64,000 nt of DNA, from positions 62,001 through 126,000 of the forward strand of contig CAZBRD010000014.1 of NCBI GenBank assembly GCA_964494205.1. The letters run 5' to 3'. Below, piece after piece: positions 9,517-17,387 of the stretch (the first letter of the stretch is position 1; each line of letters begins with the position of its first letter). This DNA is from JBBTCX01 sp964494205. GTDB lineage: Bacteria > Planctomycetota > Phycisphaerae > UBA1845. Made by a program: the position numbers and the translations under genes. A model generated the notes under the pieces. That model did not search any database. It had not been told where the DNA came from and saw only the letters and a program-made list of their open reading frames with translations.

Positions 9517-10515
9517 CTACTTTCCGCCGTAGAGTTTGGCCAGATCGACAGCGCCGCGCGAACCCCCTGCCGGGAACGCAGTACCTGTCTTGCCAGAATT
9601 AATTCGACCGCGCGCGGCCTCGTATAATGCATCGGACAAACCCACGTAGCTCACCTTGGGGTGCTCAACAATCTTCTTGGGGTTTGTCAGCAGAAAATCG
9701 ACAAATGATCGGACTTCGGGACGCTTGGCCGACTCCGCGTTCACATAGATGAATAGCGGACGCGAAAGCGGATGGTAGGCACCCGAACGAACCGTATCCG
9801 GACTCGGAGCGACCGGTTTGCCATCACCGTTGTCAATCGGGATCAGCTTGAGCTTTGACTTGTTCGCTTCGTAGTACGAAAAACCGAAATAACCCAGCGA
9901 GCCCTTGTCACCCGCGATACCCTGCACGAGCACGTTGTCGTTTTCGCTGGCGGTGTAATCGCTGCGCGACGCCTTCTCTTTACCACACACGACTTCGGTG
10001 AAGTAATCAAACGTGCCGCTATCGGTACCGGCGCCATACAGGCGGATCTTTAAATCGGGGAACCCGGCGCGAACGTCCTTCCAATTCTGAACCTTGCTTT
10101 CCGGCTCCCAGATCTTCTTCAATTCCGCCAGCGTCAGTTGGTCGCAGAATTTGTTCTCGGGATGAGTGACGATCGCTAGGCCGTCCATGGCGATCGGAAT
10201 TTCGATGAACTCAACACCGAGCGACTTGGCCCGCTCGATCTCAGCACTCTTGATCGGTCGCGAGGCGTTGCTGATATCCGTTCGCAATTTCGGCTGATCT
10301 TCCAGGAACTTCTTGAAACCGCCGCCCGTGCCCGAAACACCCACCGTGACTTTCACCTTCGGCTGCGACTCGCCGTACATTTCGGACGCTGCGATCATGA
10401 TGGGGGCCACCGTGCTGGATCCATTAATCTGGATCGTCCCCTGCAACTGATCCGCCGCCCATACAACGCCTGCTGAAAAAACACTCACCGCCGCCAGTCC
10501 ATACGCCATCTTCAT
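9517..10515 (-). CDS. pstS: Phosphate-binding periplasmic protein PstS
   Basis: A 332-residue substrate-binding protein with a signal peptide (MKMAYGLAAVSVFSAGVVWA, cut before ADQ). The phosphate-binding motifs are present: INGSSTVAP near residue 32, the SGTGGGFKKF loop, and GAGTDSGTFDYFTE near residue 165. It captures phosphate in the periplasm and delivers it to PstC/PstA. It is the first gene of the pst-phoU operon. Length is normal. Confidence 0.95.
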   Translation of the reverse strand: MKMAYGLAAVSVFSAGVVWAADQLQGTIQINGSSTVAPIMIAASEMYGESQPKVKVTVGVSGTGGGFKKFLEDQPKLRTDISNASRPIKSAEIERAKSLGVEFIEIPIAMDGLAIVTHPENKFCDQLTLAELKKIWEPESKVQNWKDVRAGFPDLKIRLYGAGTDSGTFDYFTEVVCGKEKASRSDYTASENDNVLVQGIAGDKGSLGYFGFSYYEANKSKLKLIPIDNGDGKPVAPSPDTVRSGAYHPLSRPLFIYVNAESAKRPEVRSFVDFLLTNPKKIVEHPKVSYVGLSDALYEAARGRINSGKTGTAFPAGGSRGAVDLAKLYGGK

Positions 10516-10822
10516 GCAATCTCCCCGTATCTACGTTCCGTGGCCAATCGCCGCGCTCGCGAGCTGTCGCACTCGTTCCTGATTTTCAAAATTGGAATTT
10601 AGTGGTTCGTCGACATTCTGATCGCGGGCTTTTCACGGCGTCGCTGATCGCCGTGGGCCGTTCCGCTTAACTAATTGTATACGAGTGCTTTGCAACGATG
10701 AACGCGCGGGCGCATGGGCTGCGCAAAGATTGTGTTCAGATTGCGCTAAGCAGGCTGGTGAGGTTACGCACGTTGCCAAATGCTAACAAAAAAGACAGCC
10801 GCATAGGGGTTAAGAAACAACT
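10516..10822. other. Intergenic region upstream of pstS
   Basis: About 300 bp with no credible gene. It should hold the pst operon promoter. I could not recognise a convincing Pho box (tandem CTGTCA-type direct repeats). An AT-rich stretch lies near 10668-10684. Confidence 0.4.
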
Positions 10823-10852
10823 TCTAGCCTGAAAGGCTGGAATTCAATAGCC

Positions 10853-10888
10853 GTGGGTCGGCTCTCTTCAAAAAGAGAGCCGACCCAC
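10853..10888. repeat. Perfect 16-bp hairpin left of the transposase
   Basis: gtgggtcggctctctt, a four-base loop caaa, then the exact reverse complement. It lies 46 bp beyond the transposase stop codon and could also end its transcript, although no long T-run follows. Confidence 0.85.
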
Positions 10889-10910
10889 AGTTGTCGTGCG
10901 ATCGGTTAAT

Positions 10911-10927
10911 GGACCCTGACAGGGTCC
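10911..10927. repeat. Palindrome ggaccct-gac-agggtcc
   Basis: A 7-bp perfect stem with a three-base loop immediately downstream of the transposase stop. It is the left-hand counterpart of the palindrome at 11434-11450. Confidence 0.8.
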
Positions 10928-10934
10928 GATTCGA

Positions 10935-11387
10935 TTACGCCCAGAGGTATTTCGGATCGTATGCAATGCCATACCGCTCGGCCAACGCGATCAACTCGTC
11001 TTCGAATGATACACGTGCATGGTGTTCCTTTTGCCGAGAAATGTAATCCACTAGCGCCTGACGCTGCGACTGGCCTATCGAAAATGCACCGTATCCGTCC
11101 TGCCAATGAAAATCATTGAATGGCTGGCCTTTGGTTTTGACCCACAGCGACGAATCTCTCTTGATGTTCAACATCAAGGATGAGAGCGCGATGTTCTTCG
11201 ATTGGCTGATTAACAGATGCACATGGTTCTCGGTGCCGCCGGCACCAAGGAGCGGTGATTCATTGTTTCTACAGATACCGCCCATGTACGCAAAGAGTTC
11301 ATCTTCGATAGAGGGGACAATCAAATTGCGGCGTTCTTTCGTGGAGAAAACAATGTGCATGAGGATGCTCGTGAGCGATTGAGCCAT
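10935..11387 (-). CDS. tnpA: Y1 (HUH) transposase, IS200/RAYT-like
   Basis: A 150-residue single-strand transposase of the Y1 family. The HUH metal-binding motif is H55-V-H57 (in TENHVHLLI), and the probable nucleophile is Tyr115 in DYISRQKEHH, a segment typical of this family. Such enzymes cut and rejoin single-stranded DNA at hairpins. Some (RAYTs) are domesticated and spread REP palindromes rather than themselves. No TnpB or accessory gene is present. The frame is intact with no stops, and palindromes surround the gene. Confidence 0.88.
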   Translation of the reverse strand: MAQSLTSILMHIVFSTKERRNLIVPSIEDELFAYMGGICRNNESPLLGAGGTENHVHLLISQSKNIALSSLMLNIKRDSSLWVKTKGQPFNDFHWQDGYGAFSIGQSQRQALVDYISRQKEHHARVSFEDELIALAERYGIAYDPKYLWA

Positions 11388-11433
11388 GTGCTTATTGTAA
11401 ACCAGATTGAATTGTGCGGTCGATGGTCAAAGC

Positions 11434-11450
11434 CGACCCTTACAGGGTCG
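11434..11450. repeat. Palindrome cgaccct-tac-agggtcg
   Basis: A 7-bp stem with a TAC triloop, the first of the three palindromes on the right flank of the transposase. A near copy (cgaccc-cttca-gggtcg) is at 27821-27837. Confidence 0.8.
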
Positions 11451-11472
11451 TTTACATCATACAGATTGCGAA

Positions 11473-11510
11473 CCGGGGGCGGCGCCACGCTGCGCGTGAC
11501 TGGCCCCCGG
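11473..11510. repeat. Two-tier palindrome ccgggggc ... gcccccgg
   Basis: An outer 8-bp stem encloses an inner cacgc-tgc-gcgtg hairpin (11486-11498). It is the second palindrome of the right-flank module; its counterpart at 27861-27890 has a 9-bp outer stem. Confidence 0.8.
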
Positions 11511-11607
11511 CTATGAAATTTGAGCCTTTCAGGCTAGAGAATTTGTGTTTTCGTCGCGCACACAACTCCCTCTTTGTTCGACCCTGGCAATGGGAAATGT
11601 GGCGGGT

Positions 11608-14600
11608 TTATTGCTTCTGCGTAGAAAGTGTCTTTGCCTTCTCAACCAGCTGTATGAACTCTTCGCGATAGCCGAACGGGTCTTCGCCCATCGCCGACTT
11701 CGCCATCTCCAGCACAGAGTCGAAACTCAAATCGGGCGTGTGGGCTGAGCCGCGAAGCATCATGCCGAACGAGGCCACCGAAGCCGCGAACACAAAGTCG
11801 TCCGAGGCGTCGTCGATCGTGAGACCTTCATCCGTTACCGGCAGTTCGATCAGCTTGCTGACATCGCCCTCGGGGTCTTTGTAGCGGAGCTTCACGGTCA
11901 TCAGCTCGCCATTGTAGGGCGGGTCCGCAGACCCGCCGTCCGCTGTATCAACCTCGCGGGCTTGAACGATACGCTGGCCGCTCCCTTGCGGTCGCGGTTC
12001 AGATGCTTCGGTCTCTGCGTCGACGACAGAATCTGCGTCTTCTACTTCTTCTGCGGATTCATAATCATCGACTTCAACCATTTCGGTGTCATCGCCTGGC
12101 ACTTCGTCACGCGCTGCAACCCGCGAATCGCCGCCTTGATACTTCAACGGGTCCACCCCCGGCTCGTGCGCCTGCATGCCCGCCGGAACGATCTCATACA
12201 GCGCAGTCACCGTGTGGCCCGCGCCGATCTCGCCCGCGTCCTTCGCGTCGTTGTTGAAATCCTGCGCCCGCAGCATGCGGTTTTCATAACCGATCAACCG
12301 ATACGCACCGACCTCCGCCGGGTTGAACTCGACCTGAATCTTCACGTCTTTCGCGATCGTCACCAGCGTGCCGCCCATCTGGTCAACGAGCACGCGCTCG
12401 ACCTCAACGTCGTCGTCGATGTACGCGTACAGGCCGTTGCCCTTGTCAGCCAGCTTCTCCAGCATCGAGTCCTTGATGTTGCCCATGCCGAACCCGAGCA
12501 CGCTGAGGAACACGCCGGTCGCGGCCTTCTCCTCGATCATGCTGACAAGCTCATCCTGTCGCGTAACGCCGACGTTGAAGTCGCCATCGGTCGCGAGGAT
12601 CACGCGATTCGCACCGCCCTCGACGTAATGCTCATTCGCCAGTTGATAGGCTGTCTCGATGCCCGCGCCGCCGTTGGTGCCACCACCTGACATCAACCGA
12701 TCGACTGCATCGAGAATCGTCTGCTTGTTTCGCGCCGACGTCGCGGGCAGCGCCACGTTCGTGCCGTCCGCGTAAGTCACGATGGCTACGCTGTCGCGCG
12801 GGGTGAGCTGCTCGACCATCGCACGCAAGCCGTGTCGCACGAGCGGGAGCTTGTTCGCGTCCTGCATCGAGCCCGACACATCGACGAGGAACACGAGGTT
12901 CGCGGCCGGGCGATTGCGATCGGTGAACACCTTGCCCTTGATGCCGATTCGCGCGAGGCGATGCTCCGGGTTCCACGGGCACTCAGCGACCGCGACGTTG
13001 ACCGAAAACGGATCGGCCCCGGTCGGCGGCGGATAGTCGTAATCGAAGTAATTGATCATCTCCTCGACGCGGACCGCCCCATGCGGCGGCAGCACGTTCT
13101 GATTCAACATGCGGCGAACGTTGGTGTACGAGGCCGTGTCAACGTCGATCGAGAACGTGGACAGCGGCTGATTCTCGACGAAGAGGAACGGGATTTCGAT
13201 GACGGGATCGTAGGATTCGGCGGTTGTGGGGTCGTTGCGGTAGAGTCCCCGTACTTGTTCTATTTTCGAGAGACCCGGCACACCGGCTTCGACTTCGCCT
13301 GCGTTGGCCGGGTTGAACACATAGAACATTGCGCCACTTTTGCTAGTTGAAGGCAGCGCACCCGGTGGACCAAAGGGAACTTGATAACCGTAAGAGATGT
13401 TATCGTTTTTCGTAAAGTCGAAATTCCCATCGGCATCAAGGTATTGCGGCGGAATGCTACCAGCAAACGAACCGGGCATATCTGCGTCAAAAGTTCGTCC
13501 GCCAGCGAAATAGTAAAACCCAGTTGTATCGCGGCTGGCTGTTGCGGCAACGCGGGACCACGTAGTAACAAGGACACCGTAGTCCTCACTTGAAACTACG
13601 TGTGCCCCATCGACATTCCCGCCAGTCAGCCAGTTGCCGCCGAAGAACGGATCGCCTTTGGATTCTGCAGGAACTTGACTCGCCTGATTCGTTGGCAAAT
13701 CGGGATAGCACCCGAGTCCTCCTGGCTGGTAAGCGAGGTCCATTTCTGAAACGTTGAGATTGCCGCCGCCAACATTAACTTCCATGGCTATCTTAGAGCT
13801 AACGGGAACATAATCGTCCGCGACATCGCCACCTGACGATGACGTGGCGTTTAGTGTCGTAGCAGCCGTACCAACATCTTGAAACACAAGGTCTGACTGC
13901 GAAATGCTGCGAGTTACATCACGGGGCGTTTGATATTCGCGAATGTATTGGAGATCGCGTTCGTGCTTGCTGCCATATCCTGACGTCACATTCGTTCCAG
14001 CATCATCAGCACTATTATCGCGATCTTGCGGAGCGCGAATCGGAGCTCCCTCGTCGAAATTCGATGTAGAAACACGCGCACGCGATTGGTCGTAGGGAAG
14101 GCTATTACCATCTTGAGGCGGCGTACCATTCGCCCCGGCTTGCATCGCCTCGACATCCGAAATGGAGCGAATCGTACTCGCCTGATCGCGGGCGGTGACG
14201 CTGCTGTATTGGCCTTTCGGGACCTTAATGTCATAGGTTGCATGATTTGGAAATTCCTCTTCGCCACCTCCTGATCCACCGAAAATTGATTGACCATTTC
14301 CGGGCGCGGGCACTTGCTCCACCAAAGCACTTCGTTGCTGTTGGTACAACTCGTTTCGCGTATACCGAAGATCCATATTCGGCTTTGCTTTCAGGCCGAT
14401 CTGCGGAGAACTGTCCGCAGCACGCACCCCCCGCCCTAGGGCGTCTTGATCAATCGCGTCATATCCGCCTGAAGTGAATCTCGCCCCTGAAAGCCCACCG
14501 CTATCGTTGATTCCATCCAGCGAATCGACCGCCAGCGCAAAAGCCTCAGGGCTAACCGCTCCGGTATCGCCCGCATCGTGGTTCTTCGTCTCGACCGCGC

Positions 14601-15699
14601 CATACACCAATGGCGACGTCGGCCAATCAGCAGGATATCGCAATTGCTCGTACCAGGGATCAGGTCCATTCGGGTTCCGTGCAGCTAGCGCGTTACGCGT
14701 CGGTGCGGCCATCGCAAAGGCAAATGCATGCGTTGTGCTCGAATCAGATTGGCCATCCGCGTCGGTATCGATTGGCACGGCAGCATCTGCGGCTGAGCCA
14801 TCGAGATCAACGTTCGATACAAGATTAGTTAACTCAATTCCTACTATGTCATGAGCAGTTTGATCAACTACCCGCAGTGGACTCTCAATGACAATCGCAT
14901 CAGTTTCTGGTTCATAGACGATGGGTTCGATGGGATCGAAGTCTTCGGTCACAGCTTCGCCGAAGACGAGCGGCGTTCCATTTAGGATCTCGGGCGGACC
15001 ATCGGCGTTGGGATCAACTAATACAATTGACACCTGCGCAGAACCATTCCTTATGGCAGTTACCGCATCACCTTGCTTGCTTTGAGGCAAATCGGATAAC
15101 GCCACCGTGGGAATTGCAGGACTATCGTCATACCTGTATTGACTCAAGCCGTGGCCGATCTGGTGCAAGTTAATATTACTATTCAGCCTTGCGACCTTTT
15201 CGTTTTGAATTTGCCGCCACGCCACATACGTCACTCCCGACGCCACAGCCACGGACGCGGCCAGCGCGAACGGAATCAATCGAAGAACCCGTCGCCCTTT
15301 CAGAGCCGGGAGCGCGAGCGACCGGTTTGTTTGCGAATCTGTTGTCTGTTCCAACCCCGCGCTTGCGCTTGGGGCTCTGATGGCACGCGACTGGCCGTTG
15401 ACCGAATCCGCTTCGAAGTCACCGACTTCGATGGCTCCACGGTCAATGTGCAATTCGCCATTCGATATTCGACATTCGCCATTCCCCGTCCGTAACTCGT
15501 AACCAGTAACCAGTAACTCCTCCTTCAGCGCCGCACTCAAACGTGCAGACGTCTGCTGGACGGATTCCACCCATCGCCGCGCGTCGGGCGAACGCTTCAA
15601 TAAGCTCTCCACCTCCGCCCGCTCGGCCTCATCGACCTCGCCGAGGGCGTAGGCTGTCAGTCGTGGATCATCAACAAAGCTGTTCATCGCTCTCACCAT
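11608..15699 (-). CDS. Very long von Willebrand factor A protein, YfbK-like with DUF3520 end
   Basis: A 1363-residue protein; ATG 15687 (MNSFVDDPRLTAYALGEVDE) is an equally good start. The first 60 residues resemble the N-terminus of anti-sigma-like proteins, and a membrane helix (LIPFALAASVAVASGVTYVA) follows near residue 150. Residues about 170-800 are low-complexity, rich in D, G, S and N. Next come the YfbK N-terminal domain (NVAVAECPWNPEHRLARIGIKG, around 895) and a vWA domain with its MIDAS motif DVSGS (around 936), then a DUF3520-like end. Relatives are typically 600-750 residues, so the middle is unusually expanded. The ECF sigma factor lies directly upstream on the same strand, which suggests regulation of envelope functions. 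Several REP-like palindromes lie within the coding sequence. Confidence 0.85.
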   Translation of the reverse strand: MVRAMNSFVDDPRLTAYALGEVDEAERAEVESLLKRSPDARRWVESVQQTSARLSAALKEELLVTGYELRTGNGECRISNGELHIDRGAIEVGDFEADSVNGQSRAIRAPSASAGLEQTTDSQTNRSLALPALKGRRVLRLIPFALAASVAVASGVTYVAWRQIQNEKVARLNSNINLHQIGHGLSQYRYDDSPAIPTVALSDLPQSKQGDAVTAIRNGSAQVSIVLVDPNADGPPEILNGTPLVFGEAVTEDFDPIEPIVYEPETDAIVIESPLRVVDQTAHDIVGIELTNLVSNVDLDGSAADAAVPIDTDADGQSDSSTTHAFAFAMAAPTRNALAARNPNGPDPWYEQLRYPADWPTSPLVYGAVETKNHDAGDTGAVSPEAFALAVDSLDGINDSGGLSGARFTSGGYDAIDQDALGRGVRAADSSPQIGLKAKPNMDLRYTRNELYQQQRSALVEQVPAPGNGQSIFGGSGGGEEEFPNHATYDIKVPKGQYSSVTARDQASTIRSISDVEAMQAGANGTPPQDGNSLPYDQSRARVSTSNFDEGAPIRAPQDRDNSADDAGTNVTSGYGSKHERDLQYIREYQTPRDVTRSISQSDLVFQDVGTAATTLNATSSSGGDVADDYVPVSSKIAMEVNVGGGNLNVSEMDLAYQPGGLGCYPDLPTNQASQVPAESKGDPFFGGNWLTGGNVDGAHVVSSEDYGVLVTTWSRVAATASRDTTGFYYFAGGRTFDADMPGSFAGSIPPQYLDADGNFDFTKNDNISYGYQVPFGPPGALPSTSKSGAMFYVFNPANAGEVEAGVPGLSKIEQVRGLYRNDPTTAESYDPVIEIPFLFVENQPLSTFSIDVDTASYTNVRRMLNQNVLPPHGAVRVEEMINYFDYDYPPPTGADPFSVNVAVAECPWNPEHRLARIGIKGKVFTDRNRPAANLVFLVDVSGSMQDANKLPLVRHGLRAMVEQLTPRDSVAIVTYADGTNVALPATSARNKQTILDAVDRLMSGGGTNGGAGIETAYQLANEHYVEGGANRVILATDGDFNVGVTRQDELVSMIEEKAATGVFLSVLGFGMGNIKDSMLEKLADKGNGLYAYIDDDVEVERVLVDQMGGTLVTIAKDVKIQVEFNPAEVGAYRLIGYENRMLRAQDFNNDAKDAGEIGAGHTVTALYEIVPAGMQAHEPGVDPLKYQGGDSRVAARDEVPGDDTEMVEVDDYESAEEVEDADSVVDAETEASEPRPQGSGQRIVQAREVDTADGGSADPPYNGELMTVKLRYKDPEGDVSKLIELPVTDEGLTIDDASDDFVFAASVASFGMMLRGSAHTPDLSFDSVLEMAKSAMGEDPFGYREEFIQLVEKAKTLSTQKQ
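11918..12000. repeat. REP-like palindromes inside the vWA coding sequence
   Basis: ggcgggtc-cgca-gacccgcc at 11918-11937 is a perfect 8-bp hairpin. The 25 bases at 11976-12000 recur at 29617-29641 with one difference. Both sit in a Glu/Asp-rich linker of the DUF3520 region and keep the reading frame open. Confidence 0.75.
15300..15376. repeat. Palindromic repeat words inside the vWA coding sequence, N-terminal part
   Basis: gccgggagcgcgagcgaccgg (15305-15325) and ccccgcgcttgcgcttgggg (15355-15374) are imperfect REP-like palindromes. They encode a polar linker just before the membrane helix of the long protein. Confidence 0.55.
15451..15526. repeat. Short tandem words in the vWA coding sequence
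   Basis: Repeats of an attcgccattcgatattcgac type (15453-15484) and aaccagtaaccagtaactcc (15500-15520) encode residues near 60-82 of the long protein. The composition differs from the surrounding gene and looks like expanded non-coding sequence. Confidence 0.6.
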
Positions 15700-15744
15700 C
15701 TCGTCGTCGACTCGCTCGCGAGTCGCACATACACCAAGAATTAC

Positions 15745-15925
15745 GAATACGAATCAAAAAACCCAAAACCAAAAGCCCAAAACCTAAATTTCTGAAGAAG
15801 GAAACATCGACGACCCTATTATGCGTTTCGGCCTTAGGTATTGAGTCTTAAGCATTAGGTTTTCCCTCAATCGACAATCGACAATCAACGTTTCCGTTTT
15901 AGGCGTTTAGGTTTTAGGTTTTCAC
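15745..15925. repeat. Simple-sequence repeats between the sigma factor and vWA genes
   Basis: Runs of short related words: acgaatacgaat, cccaaaaccaaaagcccaaa, aatcgacaatcgacaatc and tttaggttttaggtttt. The aaaacctaaa near 15779 is the reverse complement of the tttaggtttt near 15908, so the ends could pair. There is no gene here. Confidence 0.6.
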
Positions 15926-15928
15926 CGT

Positions 15929-16576
15929 TCACGCCCCCATCCCCTCCCTCAGCGCCCTCATGGCTGTATGAATCAGGAATCCGACATTGCCCACACTGAG
16001 TCCGGTGACAGCCGCGATTTCCTTGTAACTGAGGTCGTGTTGAAACCGCAGGCGTACGACTTCGCGTTGGTTCACCGGCAGCGTGTCCACCAGTTCACTC
16101 GCCCGATTAGCACCTTCGCGGCGTTCGATAGCGTCACTCGGATCGACTCCGCGAGCGTCCGCCAGAACCATCGCAGGCGGCTGATCCGCCATCCCTGTTC
16201 GTCCCGTCATATCGCTCAGCGTTTGCATGCGTCCGTTCTTTCTACAAACGTCCAGTGCCAAATTGCGGCACACTGTGTATAGCCACTGTCGCAGGTGACC
16301 GTTGCGACTTGCGACGTCCTCGCGACAGAGTCGCAGGAACGTCTCCTGCACCACGTCGCGGGCGGAGTCGACATCGCCGACGATCCGCGCGGCGTAGGCC
16401 ATTAGCGGGCGCTCGAATTGGTCGAGCAGAAGGCGCATGCGCGGGATTGATTCTGGGGAAGGCCCAGATGGGTTGTCGGCAACGGCGGTTTCAGGCGTTG
16501 CACGCGCGGTCGTTTTCTGATCAGGCACGGCGTCCCCAATAAAGGCTCGTTGATCCGCTTGTTCGGCCCGTTTCAT
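15929..16576 (-). CDS. ECF-type RNA polymerase sigma factor
   Basis: A 215-residue sigma-70 family factor with region 2 (VGDVDSARDVVQETFLRLCR, residues about 65-85) and region 4 (LPVNQREVVRLRFQHDLSYKEIAAVTGLSVGNV, cut here into LPVNQREVVRLR and LSYKEIAAVTGLSVG). The N-terminal 46 residues are polar and may not all be translated; MRLLLDQFERPL is an alternative start. No strong ribosome-binding site precedes 16576. The next gene on this strand is the long vWA protein, whose N-terminus has an anti-sigma flavour, so the two probably form a regulatory pair. Confidence 0.9.
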   Translation of the reverse strand: MKRAEQADQRAFIGDAVPDQKTTARATPETAVADNPSGPSPESIPRMRLLLDQFERPLMAYAARIVGDVDSARDVVQETFLRLCREDVASRNGHLRQWLYTVCRNLALDVCRKNGRMQTLSDMTGRTGMADQPPAMVLADARGVDPSDAIERREGANRASELVDTLPVNQREVVRLRFQHDLSYKEIAAVTGLSVGNVGFLIHTAMRALREGMGA

Positions 16577-16699
16577 GGATCACGCGACAGTTTTTGGAAT
16601 CTTGAATCAACCCCGATGCCGTCCGCTTGGGCACCCGGACATCTGATACAACGTGCTGGCGTGCCGTTTCTTAGAACGTAAAGGGCATTCAAGATGCAA

Positions 16700-16969
16700 T
16701 TAATTGAACGGAGTTCCACATTCCGGGCAGCGCTTTTCCGGCAGGCCATGTAAGTTGTACCCGCACTGTCGACAAATCGCGGGTTTATTGGCAGTGGACG
16801 ACGGTCCTTTTTTCGGCCAGAAGAAAAAGAACAGCGGAAAACCTGCGATGATCATGCCCGAACCGAGCATGCGTCGTGGCCCACCTCAGCAACCCGTTGC
16901 GAAAAGGTAGACCCCAGCGACGGGAATCGATGCGAGGGCGACCATTTGCAGAATCTTCCAAATATTCAT
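16700..16969 (-). CDS. Small zinc-ribbon membrane protein interrupted by one in-frame TGA (candidate selenoprotein or pseudogene)
   Basis: Starting at ATG 16969, with aaagga seven bases upstream, the frame encodes MNIWKILQMVALASIPVAG... and reaches TGA at 16886-16888 right after a Gly-Cys. The same frame continues with GGPRRMLGSG, a second hydrophobic segment (MIIAGFPLFFFW) and a zinc ribbon (CRQCGYNLHGLPEKRCPECG), ending at TAA 16700-16702. Read through, it is an 89-residue protein with two membrane segments and a C-terminal ribbon, a type common in planctomycetes. Three explanations are open: the TGA is decoded as selenocysteine (a hairpin lies 14 bases downstream), it is a nonsense mutation or sequence error, or the two parts are separate peptides. 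The C-terminal piece could start on its own at ATG 16870. Confidence 0.55.
16853..16871 (-). promoter_or_regulatory. SECIS-like hairpin 14 nt after the in-frame TGA
   Basis: On the minus-strand RNA, CAUGCUC / GGUUC / GGGCAUG forms a seven-pair stem (one G-U) with a five-base loop whose first two bases are G. Spacing from the UGA to the loop is 21 nt. This fits the general geometry of bacterial SECIS elements (short stem, G in the first loop positions, loop about 16-37 nt downstream). Hairpins of this size also occur by chance, so the call is tentative. Confidence 0.35.
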
Positions 16970-17071
16970 TTTCTTTCCTTTCGGGCCACAGGTAATCGCC
17001 CACTCAAGCTCAACCGAAAAAAGCGAAACCTTGCTCACTGAAACGGCGCAGCCTGACATCGACGCCGACAT

Positions 17072-17387
17072 TTATGTTTCGCTTGATTGTATCCTCGCCC
17101 GCGATCACCAACCAAGCAAAGTTCACAACAACGCTGTCGACCTCCAAGAGGGAACCAGATCGCAGATTCGGTTATGAAAGCCCGCTTTCAGCTACCGCGT
17201 AGGCCGTTTCCTTGGTATCATGCCTTGGTCATCATTCATCCGCGCGAAGTGTCCGGGCGAGGCGGCTAGGGATGGCGTCGGTCTAATTCACTTAGTCGTC
17301 GGGGAGGGTCGCCCCGCGGCGTCGAACGGGTTTCAGGGGCAAAGTGGGTGTGCCGAACTTCGGCGCACTCTCAAGGGGGTTTTCAGG
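17072..17387. other. Intergenic region before the dockerin-like gene
   Basis: About 315 bp. The frame of the downstream gene is open back to 17220, but that upstream part lacks signal-peptide features. Promoters for the divergent small zinc-ribbon gene and the secreted protein should lie here; none is obvious. Confidence 0.4.

Larger units (their letters stand above)
10823..11538. mobile_element. IS200/RAYT-like element bounded by 16-bp inverted repeats
   Basis: The Y1 transposase gene is flanked by a perfect 16-bp inverted pair, tctagcctgaaaggct at 10823-10838 and its reverse complement at 11523-11538. Further palindromes lie inside on both sides: left 10853-10888 and 10911-10927, right 11434-11450 and 11473-11510. 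Subterminal hairpins are expected for IS200/IS605 elements and for REP-flanked RAYT genes. I infer the 716-bp borders from the symmetry; no target duplication is expected for this class. Confidence 0.65.

Noticed and set aside
10516..10822. Pho box upstream of pstS
   Set aside because: No pair of CTGTCA-like direct repeats with proper spacing was visible on either strand.
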